Source of the DNA: Micrococcus sp. EYE_212
GTDB lineage: Bacteria > Actinomycetota > Actinomycetes > Actinomycetales > Micrococcaceae
Assembly (NCBI RefSeq): GCF_023147585.1
Contig: NZ_JAHXOZ010000012.1
Span: forward strand, 36,018 to 100,017
Direction of reading: 5' to 3'
Length of the DNA stretch: 64,000 nt
The notes under the pieces: model-generated
Seen by the model: only the letters and a program-made list of their open reading frames with translations
What the model was told of the DNA's origin: nothing
Database searches by the model: none
Program-made: the position numbers and the translations under genes
Part shown: piece by piece, positions 16,703 through 26,410 of the stretch
How positions within the stretch are numbered: the stretch's first letter is position 1
Layout of the letters: each line of letters opens with the position of its first letter

Positions 16703-17905
16703 ATGACGACTGACAACACCTCCACGCCGGTCTCGAAGACCGAGGCGCAGCAGATCTTCGACCTGGCCGAGGCCGAGGACGCCAAGCTGCGGCAGACCTC
16801 CGGCAAGTCCTTCTCGCAGGGCGCGCTGGTCCGGAAGCGCTTCTTCCGTCACAAGGCCGCGATGATCTCCCTCGTGGTGCTCGCGTTCGTGGCGATCATG
16901 GCCTTCACCTCCATCGGCTACGGCGGCCTGCCCGGCTGGTGGGACAAGTCCTACACCGACGCCGCCCCGATCGTGAACGAGGGGCGCCCCACCATGTCGC
17001 TCGTCCCTCAGTTCCTGGGCGGCGAGGGCATCCGCTGGGGCGAACACCCCTTCGGTCAAGAGTCGACGGGCAAGGACTACTTCGCCCTCGTGATGCGCGG
17101 CACCCAGCAGTCGATGATCATCGCGATCATCGTGGGCCTGCTGTCCACGGTGATCGGCGCGCTCATCGGCGCCGTCTCCGCCTACTTCGGCGGCTGGGTC
17201 GACTCGGTTCTCATGCGCCTGACCGACCTGATCATCGTCATCCCGCTGCTCGTCCTCGCGGCCGTGCTCGGCCAGATGGCGGCCGGGCTGAAGATGGGCA
17301 TCTTCCCCCTCGCGGTGGTGCTCGGGCTCGTGTCCTGGACATCGCTGGCCCGCCTTGTGCGCGGTGAGGTGCTCTCCCTCCGGGAGAAGGAGTACGTGGC
17401 CGCGGCCACCGCGATGGGCGCCTCCTCGGGCCGCATCATCCTCAAGCACCTGCTTCCCAACACGATCGGCGTGATCGTCGTGAACGCCACCTTCGCGATC
17501 GCCGGCGCTGTGCTGCTGGAGACCTCGCTGTCCTTCCTCGGCTTCGGCGTACAGGCCCCCGACACCTCCCTGGGCCTGCTCATCAGCCAGTACCAGAACT
17601 CCTTCACCACGCGTCCGTGGCTGTTCTGGTGGCCGGGCATGATCATCCTCGCCGTCGCCCTCTCCGTGAACTTCCTCGGCGACGGCCTCCGCGACGCCTT
17701 CGACCCGCGCCAGGCCGGCGCCGGGCGCCACAAGCGCGGCCTCTTCGGCCGACGCGCCGCCATGACCGAGGCCGGCGCCGTCACCGCCGGCGGCCTGCAG
17801 ACCGCCCCGACGGCCCGCGCCGCCGAGGACGTCGATGCCGCCGAGGACGTCGCGCCGACCGAGGCCGACGCCCGTCGCGGCCGTGACGGAGGCGGCGCAC
17901 TGTGA
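16703..17905 (+). CDS. Peptide ABC transporter permease, DppC type
   Basis: 400 residues. A soluble N-terminus (about 45 residues) precedes TM1 (AAMISLVVLAFVAIMAF), an extracytoplasmic segment and the transport domain with EAA motif REKEYVAAATAMGASSGRII followed by KHLLPNTIGVIVV. The end VNFLGDGLRDAFDPRQ is typical of OppC/DppC; a further Ala-rich tail of about 60 residues (to 17905) is unusual. It pairs with the upstream DppB-type permease to form the membrane channel. Its stop overlaps the ATPase start (GTGA), implying translational coupling. Confidence 0.9.
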   Translation: MTTDNTSTPVSKTEAQQIFDLAEAEDAKLRQTSGKSFSQGALVRKRFFRHKAAMISLVVLAFVAIMAFTSIGYGGLPGWWDKSYTDAAPIVNEGRPTMSLVPQFLGGEGIRWGEHPFGQESTGKDYFALVMRGTQQSMIIAIIVGLLSTVIGALIGAVSAYFGGWVDSVLMRLTDLIIVIPLLVLAAVLGQMAAGLKMGIFPLAVVLGLVSWTSLARLVRGEVLSLREKEYVAAATAMGASSGRIILKHLLPNTIGVIVVNATFAIAGAVLLETSLSFLGFGVQAPDTSLGLLISQYQNSFTTRPWLFWWPGMIILAVALSVNFLGDGLRDAFDPRQAGAGRHKRGLFGRRAAMTEAGAVTAGGLQTAPTARAAEDVDAAEDVAPTEADARRGRDGGGAL

Positions 17906-19947
17906 GCTCGAGCGCGAACGACAAGAAAGGCCGTTTCATGTTCGGCAAGAAGAAGAAGGACGTGGCCCCGGCCACCGAGACCGCGCTGACGCAGCCGGCC
18001 CCGACCGACGGCCCCGTCACCGCGGCGGACTTCCCCGAGGTGGGACCGCACGGCGTCGACGCCGCCGGGACGCACGGCTCCTCCGCCGTCGACCTCGACG
18101 CCGTGGGTGCCGCGGTGCCCGGCTCCTCGGGCACCGCGTCCGCGGATGCGGCAGACGTCCGCCCGGCCGCCCCCGTGGTCGGCGAGCGCACCGTCGTCGA
18201 GCCCGCAGGCGAGGGCGTCGTCGCGGGGCCGACCACGAGCGCGATCGGTGTGGTCACCCGCCACGACGACCGCGCCGGCGAGCCCGTGCTCGCGTTCAAG
18301 GACGTGGACGTGCAGTTCAGCACCGAGTTCGGCCCGGTCCACGCCGTGAAGGGCGTGACGTTCGACGTCAAGCCCGGCGAGGTCGTGGCGCTCGTGGGCG
18401 AGTCCGGCTCGGGCAAGTCCGTGACCAGCTCCACCGCGATGGGTCTGCTGCCCTCGAACGCGGACATCACCGGCTCGGTGCGCCTGGCCGGCCAGGAGAT
18501 CCTCACGATGTCCCCGGGACGGCTGCGCTCGGTGCGCGGCAAGGACGTGGCCATGGTCTTCCAGGAGCCCATGACCGCCCTGAACCCCGTGCTCACGGTG
18601 GGCGACCAGCTCACGGAGGCCCTCGAGCTGCACGGCATCGCCTTCGGCACGGAGGCGGACAAGCGCGCGATCGAGCTGCTCACCATGGTGGGCATCCCGG
18701 ACCCGGAGAACCGTCTCAAGCAGTACCCGCACCAGTTCTCCGGCGGCCAGCGCCAGCGCATCGTGATCGCGATGGCCATCAGCTGCTCGCCGAAGATGAT
18801 CATCGCCGACGAGCCCACCACGGCCCTCGACGTGACCGTCCAGGCGGAGATCCTGGAGCTGCTGCGCTCGCTGAAGAGCAAGATGAACACCGGCATCCTG
18901 CTGATCACGCACAACATGGGCGTGGTCGCGGACATGGCGGACCGCGTGTGCGTGATGCTCCACGGCGAGCTCGTGGAGCAGGGCTCCGTGCACCAGGTGC
19001 TCCAGCACCCGCAGCACCCCTACACGCAGAAGCTGCTCTCGGCCGTGCCCCGGCTGGGCGCCGCCTACCAGGTGGCCGAGCCGGAGCCCGTCACCTCCAC
19101 GCAGACGCGGGCCCGGTACGCGATCGAGGCGGAGAACCTCAACCTCGAGTACGACCACCGGGGCAAGAGGAACCGCGTGGTGCACGACGTCAGCTTCACG
19201 GTGGCGCCCGGGGAGATCCTGGGCCTCGTGGGCGAGTCCGGCTCGGGCAAGTCCACGATCGCGAAGTCCGTGCTCGGGCTCCTCCCGATCGCCTCGGGTG
19301 CCCTGCGCATCCAGGGCGAGGACCTCGCGACGATCCCGAAGGCGCAGCAGAAGGCCCTGCGTCGCCGGATCGGCGTCGTGTTCCAGGACCCGGCGGCCTC
19401 GCTGGACCCGCGCTTCCCGATCGGCGACATCATCACCGAGCCCATGGTGGTCCACGGCGTGGGGGACCGGCGCTCGCGCCTGGCCCGCGCCGAGGAGCTC
19501 CTGGACGCGGTGAAGCTGCCGCGCAGCGTGGTGAACCGCTTCCCGCACGAGCTCTCCGGCGGCCAGCGCCAGCGCATCTCCATCGCGCGTGCGCTGACCC
19601 TGGATCCCGAGGTGCTGATCGCGGACGAGCCCACGTCGGCGCTGGACGTCTCCGTCCAGGCCGCCGTGCTCGACATGTTCGCCGAGCTGCAGCACCGCTA
19701 CGAGTTCGCGTGCCTCTTCGTGTCCCACGACCTGGCGGTGGTGGACATGCTGGCGCACAAGGTGCTCGTGCTCAAGGACGGCAAGCAGGTGGAGCAGGGT
19801 CCCGTGGAGGAGGTGCTGCACCACCCGCGCGAGGAGTACACCCGCCGGCTCCTGGCCGCGGCCCCCGTGCCGGACCCGGACCAGCAGGCCGAGCGGCGTC
19901 AGCAGCGCCGCGAGTTCCTCGCCTCCCTCGGCGAGGGCGTGTACTGA
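17902..19947 (+). CDS. Peptide ABC transporter, fused double ATP-binding protein (DppD-DppF type)
   Basis: 681 residues with two complete nucleotide-binding domains. Domain 1 begins near residue 127 with Walker A GESGSGKS, signature FSGGQRQRI and Walker [12 protein letters not shown]. Domain 2 begins near 405 with Walker A GESGSGKS, signature LSGGQRQRI and Walker [13 protein letters not shown] Lys-rich start and a disordered Ala/Val/Asp region precede domain 1. It powers the importer from the cytosolic side. The GTG overlaps the permease stop; ATG at 17938 (MFGKKKKD) is a plausible alternative start. Confidence 0.92.
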   Translation: MSSSANDKKGRFMFGKKKKDVAPATETALTQPAPTDGPVTAADFPEVGPHGVDAAGTHGSSAVDLDAVGAAVPGSSGTASADAADVRPAAPVVGERTVVEPAGEGVVAGPTTSAIGVVTRHDDRAGEPVLAFKDVDVQFSTEFGPVHAVKGVTFDVKPGEVVALVGESGSGKSVTSSTAMGLLPSNADITGSVRLAGQEILTMSPGRLRSVRGKDVAMVFQEPMTALNPVLTVGDQLTEALELHGIAFGTEADKRAIELLTMVGIPDPENRLKQYPHQFSGGQRQRIVIAMAISCSPKMIIADEPTTALDVTVQAEILELLRSLKSKMNTGILLITHNMGVVADMADRVCVMLHGELVEQGSVHQVLQHPQHPYTQKLLSAVPRLGAAYQVAEPEPVTSTQTRARYAIEAENLNLEYDHRGKRNRVVHDVSFTVAPGEILGLVGESGSGKSTIAKSVLGLLPIASGALRIQGEDLATIPKAQQKALRRRIGVVFQDPAASLDPRFPIGDIITEPMVVHGVGDRRSRLARAEELLDAVKLPRSVVNRFPHELSGGQRQRISIARALTLDPEVLIADEPTSALDVSVQAAVLDMFAELQHRYEFACLFVSHDLAVVDMLAHKVLVLKDGKQVEQGPVEEVLHHPREEYTRRLLAAAPVPDPDQQAERRQQRREFLASLGEGVY

Positions 19948-19983
19948 CGGACCGGACGGTCGCCCCGTCCGTCCCCCCGGCCC

Positions 19984-20031
19984 GACGACGGCGGCCCCGG
20001 CGCGTATGATCGCACCGGGGCCGCCGTCGTC
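19984..20031. promoter_or_regulatory. 17-bp perfect inverted repeat enclosing a -10 hexamer
   Basis: GACGACGGCGGCCCCGG (19984-20000) pairs perfectly with 20015-20031 around a 14-nt loop whose centre is TATGAT (20005-20010). The hairpin can terminate the importer operon, while TATGAT is the best -10 match ahead of typA. Whether one element does both jobs is inference. Confidence 0.55.
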
Positions 20032-20073
20032 GTGCGCCCCGCCTCTTTGACTGCCGAACCGGACAGGACCCCC

Positions 20074-21984
20074 ATGACCTCGACCGAAACCCGCCGCTCC
20101 GATCTGCGCAACGTGGCCATCGTGGCCCACGTGGACCACGGCAAGACCACCCTCGTGGACGCCATGCTCCGCCAGACCGGATCCTTCGCCGCGCACGGCG
20201 ACGTGGCCGAGCGCGTCATGGACTCCGGCGACCTCGAGCGTGAGAAGGGCATCACCATCCTCGCCAAGAACACCACGGTGTTCTACTCCGGCCCGTCGGC
20301 CCCCGAGGGCGAGACCGTCACGATCAACGTGATCGACACCCCCGGCCACGCCGACTTCGGCGGCGAGGTGGAGCGCGGCCTGTCCATGGTGGACGGCGTC
20401 GTCCTGCTCGTGGACGCGTCCGAGGGCCCGCTGCCCCAGACCCGCTTCGTGCTGCGCAAGGCCCTCGCGGCCAAGCTGCCCGTGGTGCTCGTGGTCAACA
20501 AGACCGACCGCCCGGACGCCCGCATCGACGGCGTCGTCTCCGACTCCATGGACCTGCTGCTCGGCCTGGCCTCGGACCTCGCCGAGGAGGACCCGGACCT
20601 GGACCTGGACGCCGTGCTGGACGTGCCCGTCGTGTTCGCCTCCGGCAAGGCCGGCCGCGCCTCCGTGAACCAGCCCGAGGACGGCGCCCTGCCGGACGCC
20701 GAGGACCTCGAGCCGCTGTTCAAGGTGATCATGTCCAACATCCCCGCCCCCACCTTCACGGAGGGCGAGGTCCTGCAGGCCCACGTGACCAACCTGGACG
20801 CCTCCCCGTTCCTGGGCCGCCTCGCGCTGCTGCGCATCTTCAACGGCACCCTCAAGAAGGGGCAGACCGTGGCCTGGGCCCGCCAGGACGGCCAGCTGAA
20901 GAACGTCAAGATCACCGAGCTCCTCGCCACCCGCGGCCTCGAGCGGGTCCCCGCGGAGTCCGCCGGCCCGGGCGAGATCGTCGCCGTGGCCGGCATCGAG
21001 GACATCATGATCGGCGAGACGCTCACCGACGCCGAGAACCCCAAGCCCCTGCCGCTCATCACGGTGGACGATCCGGCCATCTCCATGACCGTGGGCATCA
21101 ACACGTCCCCGTTGGCCGGCCGCGTCAAGGGCGCCAAGGTCACCGCGCGCCAGGTGAAGGACCGCCTGGACAAGGAGCTCATCGGCAACGTGTCCCTCAA
21201 GGTGCTCCCCACCGAGCGCCCCGACGCGTGGGAGGTCCAGGGCCGCGGCGAGCTCGCCCTGGCCATCCTCGTGGAGCAGATGCGCCGCGAGGGCTTCGAG
21301 CTCACCGTCGGCAAGCCCCAGGTGGTCACCAAGACCGTGGACGGCAAGGTCCACGAGCCCATGGAGCGCATGACCATCGACATCCCGGACGAGTTCATGG
21401 GCGGCGTCACACAGCTCATGGCCGCCCGCAAGGGCCGCATGCAGGAGATGTCCAACCACGGCACCGGCTGGATCCGCATGGAGTTCCTCGTGCCCGCCCG
21501 CGGCCTGATCGGCTTCCGCACGCGCTTCCTCACGGAGACCCGCGGCGCCGGCATCGCCTCCTCCGAGGCCGCCGGCTACGAGCCGTGGGCCGGGGAGATC
21601 GAGTACCGCACCAACGGCTCGCTCATGGCCGACCGCGCGGGCACCGCCACGCCGTTCGCCATGATCAACCTGCAGGAGCGCGGCACGTTCTTCATCAACC
21701 CGGGCTCCGAGGTGTACGAGGGCATGATCGTCGGCGAGAACTCGCGCGCGGACGACATGGACGTCAACATCACCAAGGAGAAGAAGCTCACGAACATGCG
21801 ATCGGCCTCGGCCGACAACTTCGAGGGCCTCACCCCGCCGCACATCCTCACCCTCGAGGAGTCCCTCGAGTTCGCCCGCGAGGACGAGTGCGTGGAGATC
21901 ACCCCGGAGTCGATCCGCATCCGCAAGGTGATCCTGGACGCCAACGAGCGCAACAAGGCCGCCCGCCAGCGCGCCCGTGCCTGA
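20074..21984 (+). CDS. typA: Translational GTPase TypA/BipA
   Basis: 636 residues. GTPase motifs G1 AHVDHGKT, G2 region [13 protein letters not shown]3 [15 protein letters not shown] and G4 NKTDRPDAR are followed by EF-G-like domains and the TypA-specific C-terminus ([20 protein letters not shown]). TypA binds ribosomes and supports ribosome assembly and stress tolerance. ATG 20074 has AGGA 5 nt upstream. The next gene overlaps the stop. The gene heads a block (typA, membrane protein, fdxA, dapC) with counterparts in order in Mycobacterium. Confidence 0.96.
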   Translation: MTSTETRRSDLRNVAIVAHVDHGKTTLVDAMLRQTGSFAAHGDVAERVMDSGDLEREKGITILAKNTTVFYSGPSAPEGETVTINVIDTPGHADFGGEVERGLSMVDGVVLLVDASEGPLPQTRFVLRKALAAKLPVVLVVNKTDRPDARIDGVVSDSMDLLLGLASDLAEEDPDLDLDAVLDVPVVFASGKAGRASVNQPEDGALPDAEDLEPLFKVIMSNIPAPTFTEGEVLQAHVTNLDASPFLGRLALLRIFNGTLKKGQTVAWARQDGQLKNVKITELLATRGLERVPAESAGPGEIVAVAGIEDIMIGETLTDAENPKPLPLITVDDPAISMTVGINTSPLAGRVKGAKVTARQVKDRLDKELIGNVSLKVLPTERPDAWEVQGRGELALAILVEQMRREGFELTVGKPQVVTKTVDGKVHEPMERMTIDIPDEFMGGVTQLMAARKGRMQEMSNHGTGWIRMEFLVPARGLIGFRTRFLTETRGAGIASSEAAGYEPWAGEIEYRTNGSLMADRAGTATPFAMINLQERGTFFINPGSEVYEGMIVGENSRADDMDVNITKEKKLTNMRSASADNFEGLTPPHILTLEESLEFAREDECVEITPESIRIRKVILDANERNKAARQRARA

Positions 21985-22492
21985 CGCGTCCGCCGAGCGT
22001 CCCACCCCGCCGGCGGCGTCCGTCGTCGGCGGGGTGCTGCTCGGCCTGGGAGTCGGCGCCCTCGGCACCGCCACCCACCTGAACGCGGCCCCGCTCGCGG
22101 GCGCCTGGACCCTGCCGTGGGGCGCCGCCCTGGCGCTGCTGCTGGCGGGGTCCGCCCAGTGGTGGTGGATGCGCCGCACCGCCGACGCCGGCGGGCGGGC
22201 CCTCCCGGCCGGCGCCGCCGTCGCGGTGGGCGCGTTCACCGCCGCGCTCGCGCTCTGCCGCCTGCCGGCGACGGACCGCCTGGGCCTGCCGTGGACGCCG
22301 GACGTGTTCGCGGCGATGCCGGGCGCCGCACTGGCCTCGGTGGCCTGGATCGCGGGCCTGCCCGTGCTCGGCGTGGTGCTGCCGGCCCTCGCCGCCCGAG
22401 GCGGGCGCAGGGGCCCGCGTCGGACCGAGAGAGTACCCTGGGCGGAAGCCCCGAACCCCCATCACCGACGAGAGGTGGACGGTCAGTCATGA
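21977..22492 (+). CDS. Small conserved-type membrane protein
   Basis: 171 residues with about four hydrophobic segments (GGVLLGLGVGALGTATHLN, AALALLLAGSAQWWW, AAVAVGAFTAALALC, AALASVAWIAGLPVLGVVL) and a basic C-terminal tail. I recognise no characterised domain. Its size and position between typA and fdxA fit the small membrane proteins (for example DUF6113) found in this neighbourhood in other actinobacteria, but that match is a guess. It starts with GTG inside the end of typA (8-bp overlap), and its last codons run into the fdxA start, implying coupled translation. Confidence 0.65.
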   Translation: MPDASAERPTPPAASVVGGVLLGLGVGALGTATHLNAAPLAGAWTLPWGAALALLLAGSAQWWWMRRTADAGGRALPAGAAVAVGAFTAALALCRLPATDRLGLPWTPDVFAAMPGAALASVAWIAGLPVLGVVLPALAARGGRRGPRRTERVPWAEAPNPHHRREVDGQS

Positions 22493-22815
22493 CCTATGTG
22501 ATCGCGTTGCCGTGCGTGGACGTCAAGGACAAGGCGTGCATCGACGAATGCCCCGTGGACTGCATCTACGAGGGCGAGCGCTCCCTCTACATCCACCCGG
22601 ACGAGTGCGTCGACTGCGGCGCGTGCGAGCCGGTGTGCCCCGTGGAGGCCATCTACTACGAGGACGACACCCCCGAGGAGTGGGCCGAGTACTACAAGGC
22701 CAACGTCGAGTTCTTCGATGACCTCGGCTCCCCGGGCGGCGCGGCCAAGCTGGGCAAGATCGCCAAGGACCACCCGATCATCGCCGCCCTGCCGCCGCAG
22801 AACGCGGACGCCTGA
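22489..22815 (+). CDS. fdxA: Ferredoxin (7Fe-8S type)
   Basis: 108 residues. The start MTYVIALPCVDVKDKACIDE and the cysteine pattern CIDECPVDCIYEG then ECVDCGACEPVCPVEAIYYE identify the [3Fe-4S][4Fe-4S] FdxA/FdxC ferredoxin universal in actinobacteria. It is a small soluble electron carrier, often the partner of cytochromes P450 or oxidoreductases. A -10-like TACCCT (22434-22439) and a GAGAGG ribosome site precede ATG 22489, so it can be expressed separately from typA. dapC begins 6 bp downstream. Confidence 0.95.
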   Translation: MTYVIALPCVDVKDKACIDECPVDCIYEGERSLYIHPDECVDCGACEPVCPVEAIYYEDDTPEEWAEYYKANVEFFDDLGSPGGAAKLGKIAKDHPIIAALPPQNADA

Positions 22816-22821
22816 GCGCCC

Positions 22822-23973
22822 ATGCTCACCCTCCCGGACTACCCGTGGGACACGCTCGCCCCCTACCGTGAGCGCGCGGCCGCGCATCCGGACGGCACGG
22901 TGGACCTGTCCATCGGCACGCCCGTGGACCCCACGCCGGAGCTGATCCGGCGCGCCCTCACCGAGGCCGCCGACGCCCACGGGTACCCCACCACGCACGG
23001 GACCGCCGCGCTGCGCGGGGCCGTGGTGGACTGGTTCGCCCGTCGCCGCGGCGTCCCCGGGCTGGACCCGGCCGCCGTCATCCCCTCCGTGGGCTCCAAG
23101 GAGTTCATCGCGTGGCTGCCGACGCTGCTGGGCCTCGGTGCGGACGACGTCGTGGTGCACCCGCGCACCGCCTACCCCACGTACGCGATCGGTGCGCAGA
23201 TCGCCGGAGCGCAGGCCGTGGCGGCGGACGACCTGGAGGAGCTGGACCCGGACGTGCGCGCCCGCGTGCGCCTCGTGTGGACCAACTCGCCGGCCAACCC
23301 GACGGGCGCCGTCCTCGCCGCGGACGCGCTGAAGCGGATCGTGGACCAGGGCCGCGCCCTCGGCGCCGTGGTGTGCGGCGACGAGTGCTACGCCGAGCTC
23401 GGGTGGGATGCATGGGAGGACACGCGGGTGCCGTGCATCCTGGCCCCCGAGGTCTCCGGCGGGGACCTCACGGGCCTGCTCAGCGTGTACTCGCTCTCCA
23501 AGCAGTCCAACCTGGCCGGGTACCGCGCGGCGTTCGCCGCGGGCGATCCCGCGCTCGTGGCCGCCCTGGTGAACACGCGCAAGCACGCGGGCATGATCGT
23601 GCCCGCGCCCGTGCAGCACGCGATGGCCGCGGCCCTGGCCGACGACGCGCACGTGGCCGAGCAGAAGGACCGCTACCGGCGCCGCCGCACGCTCCTCAAG
23701 CCCGCGCTGGAGGCGGCCGGCTGCGCCGTGGACCACTCCGAGGCGGGCCTCTACCTGTGGACGCGCCGCGCAGACACCGACCCGTCTGCCGCCACGGAAC
23801 AGGACTCGTGGGACCTGCTGGGGGCGCTGGCCGACCTCGGCATCGTCGCCGGGCCCGGCGTCTTCTACGGCCCGGCCGGCCAGGGCTACGTGCGCGTCGC
23901 GCTCACGGCCTCGGACGACGCCGTCGCCCGCGCCGCCCGCCGGCTCACCGAGCGCGCAGCCGCGCGGGACTGA
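22822..23973 (+). CDS. dapC: Succinyldiaminopimelate transaminase
   Basis: 383 residues of a fold-type I PLP aminotransferase: YPTTHGTAALRGAVVDWF, the substrate/PLP region NSPANPTGAVL, GDECYAELGW, the Schiff-base Lys in VYSLSKQSNLAGYR and a C-terminal Arg segment (YVRVALT). Its position directly after fdxA is diagnostic of actinobacterial DapC, which makes N-succinyl-2-amino-6-ketopimelate/LL-SDAP in the meso-diaminopimelate and lysine pathway. dapD and dapE follow 3 kb downstream. Confidence 0.93.
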   Translation: MLTLPDYPWDTLAPYRERAAAHPDGTVDLSIGTPVDPTPELIRRALTEAADAHGYPTTHGTAALRGAVVDWFARRRGVPGLDPAAVIPSVGSKEFIAWLPTLLGLGADDVVVHPRTAYPTYAIGAQIAGAQAVAADDLEELDPDVRARVRLVWTNSPANPTGAVLAADALKRIVDQGRALGAVVCGDECYAELGWDAWEDTRVPCILAPEVSGGDLTGLLSVYSLSKQSNLAGYRAAFAAGDPALVAALVNTRKHAGMIVPAPVQHAMAAALADDAHVAEQKDRYRRRRTLLKPALEAAGCAVDHSEAGLYLWTRRADTDPSAATEQDSWDLLGALADLGIVAGPGVFYGPAGQGYVRVALTASDDAVARAARRLTERAAARD

Positions 23974-23994
23974 CACCGTCGCCGCCGCGCCGCC

Positions 23995-24016
23995 CCCGTG
24001 CCCCGCCGGGCACGGG
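23995..24016 (+). terminator. Terminator after dapC
   Basis: A perfect 9-bp stem CCCGTGCCC / GGGCACGGG with a CGCC tetraloop, 22 bp after the dapC stop and just upstream of the gltA promoter. Confidence 0.75.
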
Positions 24017-24022
24017 AGTTGG

Positions 24023-24113
24023 TAGCGTGGGCCGCAGACGTCCCCACGTGCGGTGTGCCCCATCCTCGCGTGCTGCGCGGGGCCATCCATGAACCACGAC
24101 GAGGGAGTTTCCC
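24023..24113 (+). promoter_or_regulatory. gltA promoter and leader
   Basis: TAGCGT (24023-24028) resembles the -10 element found throughout this window. A leader of about 80 nt follows, ending in GAGGGAG, the ribosome site for the GTG start at 24114. No clear -35 was seen. Confidence 0.5.
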
Positions 24114-25400
24114 GTGACTGAGAACGAGTCCGTCCGGCTGAATGTCGGCGAGAAGAGCCTGGAGCTCGGCATCGAGCGCGCCACGGCCGGCAACGACGGC
24201 ATCAAGATCGCCCCGCTCCTCAAGGAGACCGGCGACGTGACCTACGACCCCGGCTTCATGAACACCGCGAACGCCAAGTCCGCCGTGACCTACATCGACG
24301 GCGACCAGGGCATCCTGCGCTACCGCGGCTACGCGATCGAGGACCTCGCGGCGAACTCCTCCTTCATGGAGGTCGCCTACCTCCTGATCTACGGCGAGCT
24401 GCCGGAGACCAAGGAGGCGCTCGCCGACTGGGAGACCAACATCCTCCGCCACAACATGGTGCACGAGGACCTGAAGATGTTCTTCAACGGCTTCCCGCGC
24501 GACGCGCACCCGATGCCGGTGCTGTCCTCCTCCGTGTCCGCCCTCTCCACGTTCTACGGCGACTCCCTGGACCCGCACGACCCGGACCAGGTGCACATCT
24601 CCACCATCCGCCTGCTGGGCAAGCTGCCGGTGCTGGCCTCCTACGCGTTCAAGAAGTCGCTCGGCCAGCCCTTCATGTACCCGCACAACAACCTGAACTA
24701 CGTGGAGAACTTCCTCCGCCTGTGCTTCGGCGTGCCCGCCGAGGAGTACGAGATCGACCCGGACATGGTCAAGGCGCTCGACCTGCTCCTCATGCTGCAC
24801 GCGGACCACGAGCAGAACGCCTCCACCTCCACGGTGCGCCTCGTCGGCTCCACCGAGGCGAACCTCTTCGCCTCCGTCTCGGCGGGCGTCAACGCGCTGT
24901 ACGGCCCGTTGCACGGCGGCGCCAACGAGGCCGTGCTGAACATGCTCCGCAAGATCCAGGCCGAGGGCACGAAGCCCGAGGACTTCATGGAGAAGGTGAA
25001 GAACAAGGAGGACGGCGTCCGCCTGATGGGCTTCGGCCACCGCGTGTACAAGAACTACGACCCGCGCGCGAAGATCATCAAGAAGACCGCCGAGGACATC
25101 CTCGCCAAGCTCGGCGGCAACGACGAGCTCCTCGAGATCGCGCAGCGCCTCGAGGAGAAGGCCCTGGCCGACGACTACTTTGTGGAGCGCAAGCTCTACC
25201 CGAACGTCGACTTCTACACCGGCGTGATCTACAAGGCCATGGGCTTCCCGGAGAAGATGTTCACCGTCCTCTTCGCCCTGGGCCGCCTGCCCGGGTGGAT
25301 CGCCCAGTGGCGCGAGCTCATGGAGGATCCGGCCACCAAGATCGGCCGTCCCCGCCAGATCTACGTGGGCGAGCCACTGCGCCAGTACCCGCAGCGCTGA
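24114..25400 (+). CDS. gltA: Citrate synthase
   Basis: 428 residues of the long (type II-like, hexameric) citrate synthase. Catalytic His lies in GPLHGGANEAVL and in MGFGHRVYKNYDPRA, and the catalytic Asp in PNVDFYTGVIY; the preceding HADHEQNASTSTVRLVGST is highly conserved. It condenses oxaloacetate and acetyl-CoA at the entry of the TCA cycle. A GTG start with GAGGGAG upstream is used. It is a single-gene unit between two hairpins, and codon use is strongly biased, as expected for an abundant enzyme. Confidence 0.97.
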   Translation: MTENESVRLNVGEKSLELGIERATAGNDGIKIAPLLKETGDVTYDPGFMNTANAKSAVTYIDGDQGILRYRGYAIEDLAANSSFMEVAYLLIYGELPETKEALADWETNILRHNMVHEDLKMFFNGFPRDAHPMPVLSSSVSALSTFYGDSLDPHDPDQVHISTIRLLGKLPVLASYAFKKSLGQPFMYPHNNLNYVENFLRLCFGVPAEEYEIDPDMVKALDLLLMLHADHEQNASTSTVRLVGSTEANLFASVSAGVNALYGPLHGGANEAVLNMLRKIQAEGTKPEDFMEKVKNKEDGVRLMGFGHRVYKNYDPRAKIIKKTAEDILAKLGGNDELLEIAQRLEEKALADDYFVERKLYPNVDFYTGVIYKAMGFPEKMFTVLFALGRLPGWIAQWRELMEDPATKIGRPRQIYVGEPLRQYPQR

Positions 25401-25424
25401 ACCGCACGCCCCGCTCGGGGGTCC

Positions 25425-25463
25425 GCCGGCCCGTCGTCCTCCTCGCGGAGGCGGCGGGCCGGC
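25425..25463. terminator. Terminator after gltA
   Basis: GCCGGCCCG (25425-25433) pairs with 25455-25463, with an inner CCTCC/GGAGG stem and a 4-nt loop. It lies between two convergent genes and can serve both. Confidence 0.7.
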
Positions 25464-25490
25464 GTCGTCGTCGGCGCGAACCCGCGCCGC

Positions 25491-26408
25491 TCAGAAGGTG
25501 ACGCGCACGCCCTCCACCGGCGTCTGATCGATCCCGGCCTCGGCGCGGCTGACGAACCCGCCGCCGCCCGACCGCTCCCACACGAGGTCCCCGGTCTCCA
25601 CGGTGCGCACCCCGTGGGCGTCCGCGTTGACCACGGACCAGGCGGCGAGGGAGCGGGCCTCGGCATCGTCGAGGCCGCCCGTGCCGCCCGCGACCGCCAC
25701 GGTCCTGCCGCTCGGCGAGTCCTCGGGCGGGCGGCTCCATGCGACGGAGGGGTGCTGGCGCGCCGCGGCGGCGAGGAAGCCCTCCGGGTCCGCGTCGCCC
25801 GGCGTGTCGAGGCGGCAGCGCAGCTTCTCGGTCCACTCGCCCGTGAGCGCGGCGGCCCAGGCGCGGGCCTCGACCTCGTGGTCCGCGTAGGCGTCCGGGT
25901 AGGCCGAGCGCTGCACCGCCTGGGCTGCCTCGGTGACGGCCATGTCCTGATAGTCCGGGGCGATGTCCTCCAGCGCGGCGAAGAACGCGTTCGCCGCGTA
26001 CACCGGGTCCATGACCTCCTCCTGCGTGCCCCAGCCCTGCGAGGGGCGCTGCTGGAACACGCCGCGCGAGTCGGGGCCGGCCCGGTCCCCGTGGTCGAGG
26101 GCCCGCAGGCCCGACTCCTGGATGCCGGTGGCGATCCCGATCGTGGCCGCGCGCGGCGGCAGCCCGCGCTCCTGCGCGGTCGCGGCGATCACGCCCGCGA
26201 CGGCGGCGCGGTCCGGGGAGAGGCGGTGGTGCGCGCCGTCGTCGGTGATCACGAGGCACACCTCCGGGCCGAGCAACGGGCCGTGGCCGGCCTCCGAGGC
26301 CCACCACGCGCCCGCCCCGAGGCCGCCGAGCACGAGCACGCCCGTGGCCGTGACAAGGGCGCGCCGCGCCAGGGACGGCCGGCGGCGCGGAGCGGCAGGG
26401 GCGCTCAT
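25491..26408 (-). CDS. Membrane-anchored/exported protein, transglycosylase-like
   Basis: 305 residues. An Arg-rich start and one hydrophobic segment (about residues 17-38, ALVTATGVLVLGGLGAGAWW) are followed by an extracytoplasmic part containing ATGIQESGLRALDHGD and SRGVFQQRPSQGWG, which resembles the Glu-bearing core of lysozyme-like transglycosylase domains (IQESGL...GVFQQR). A cell-wall cleaving role is an inference from this motif; no catalytic proof is visible. It starts 2 bp after the dapD stop, so it is coupled to a peptidoglycan-precursor gene, which agrees with a wall function. Confidence 0.7.
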   Translation of the reverse strand: MSAPAAPRRRPSLARRALVTATGVLVLGGLGAGAWWASEAGHGPLLGPEVCLVITDDGAHHRLSPDRAAVAGVIAATAQERGLPPRAATIGIATGIQESGLRALDHGDRAGPDSRGVFQQRPSQGWGTQEEVMDPVYAANAFFAALEDIAPDYQDMAVTEAAQAVQRSAYPDAYADHEVEARAWAAALTGEWTEKLRCRLDTPGDADPEGFLAAAARQHPSVAWSRPPEDSPSGRTVAVAGGTGGLDDAEARSLAAWSVVNADAHGVRTVETGDLVWERSGGGGFVSRAEAGIDQTPVEGVRVTF

Positions 26409-26410
26409 GG

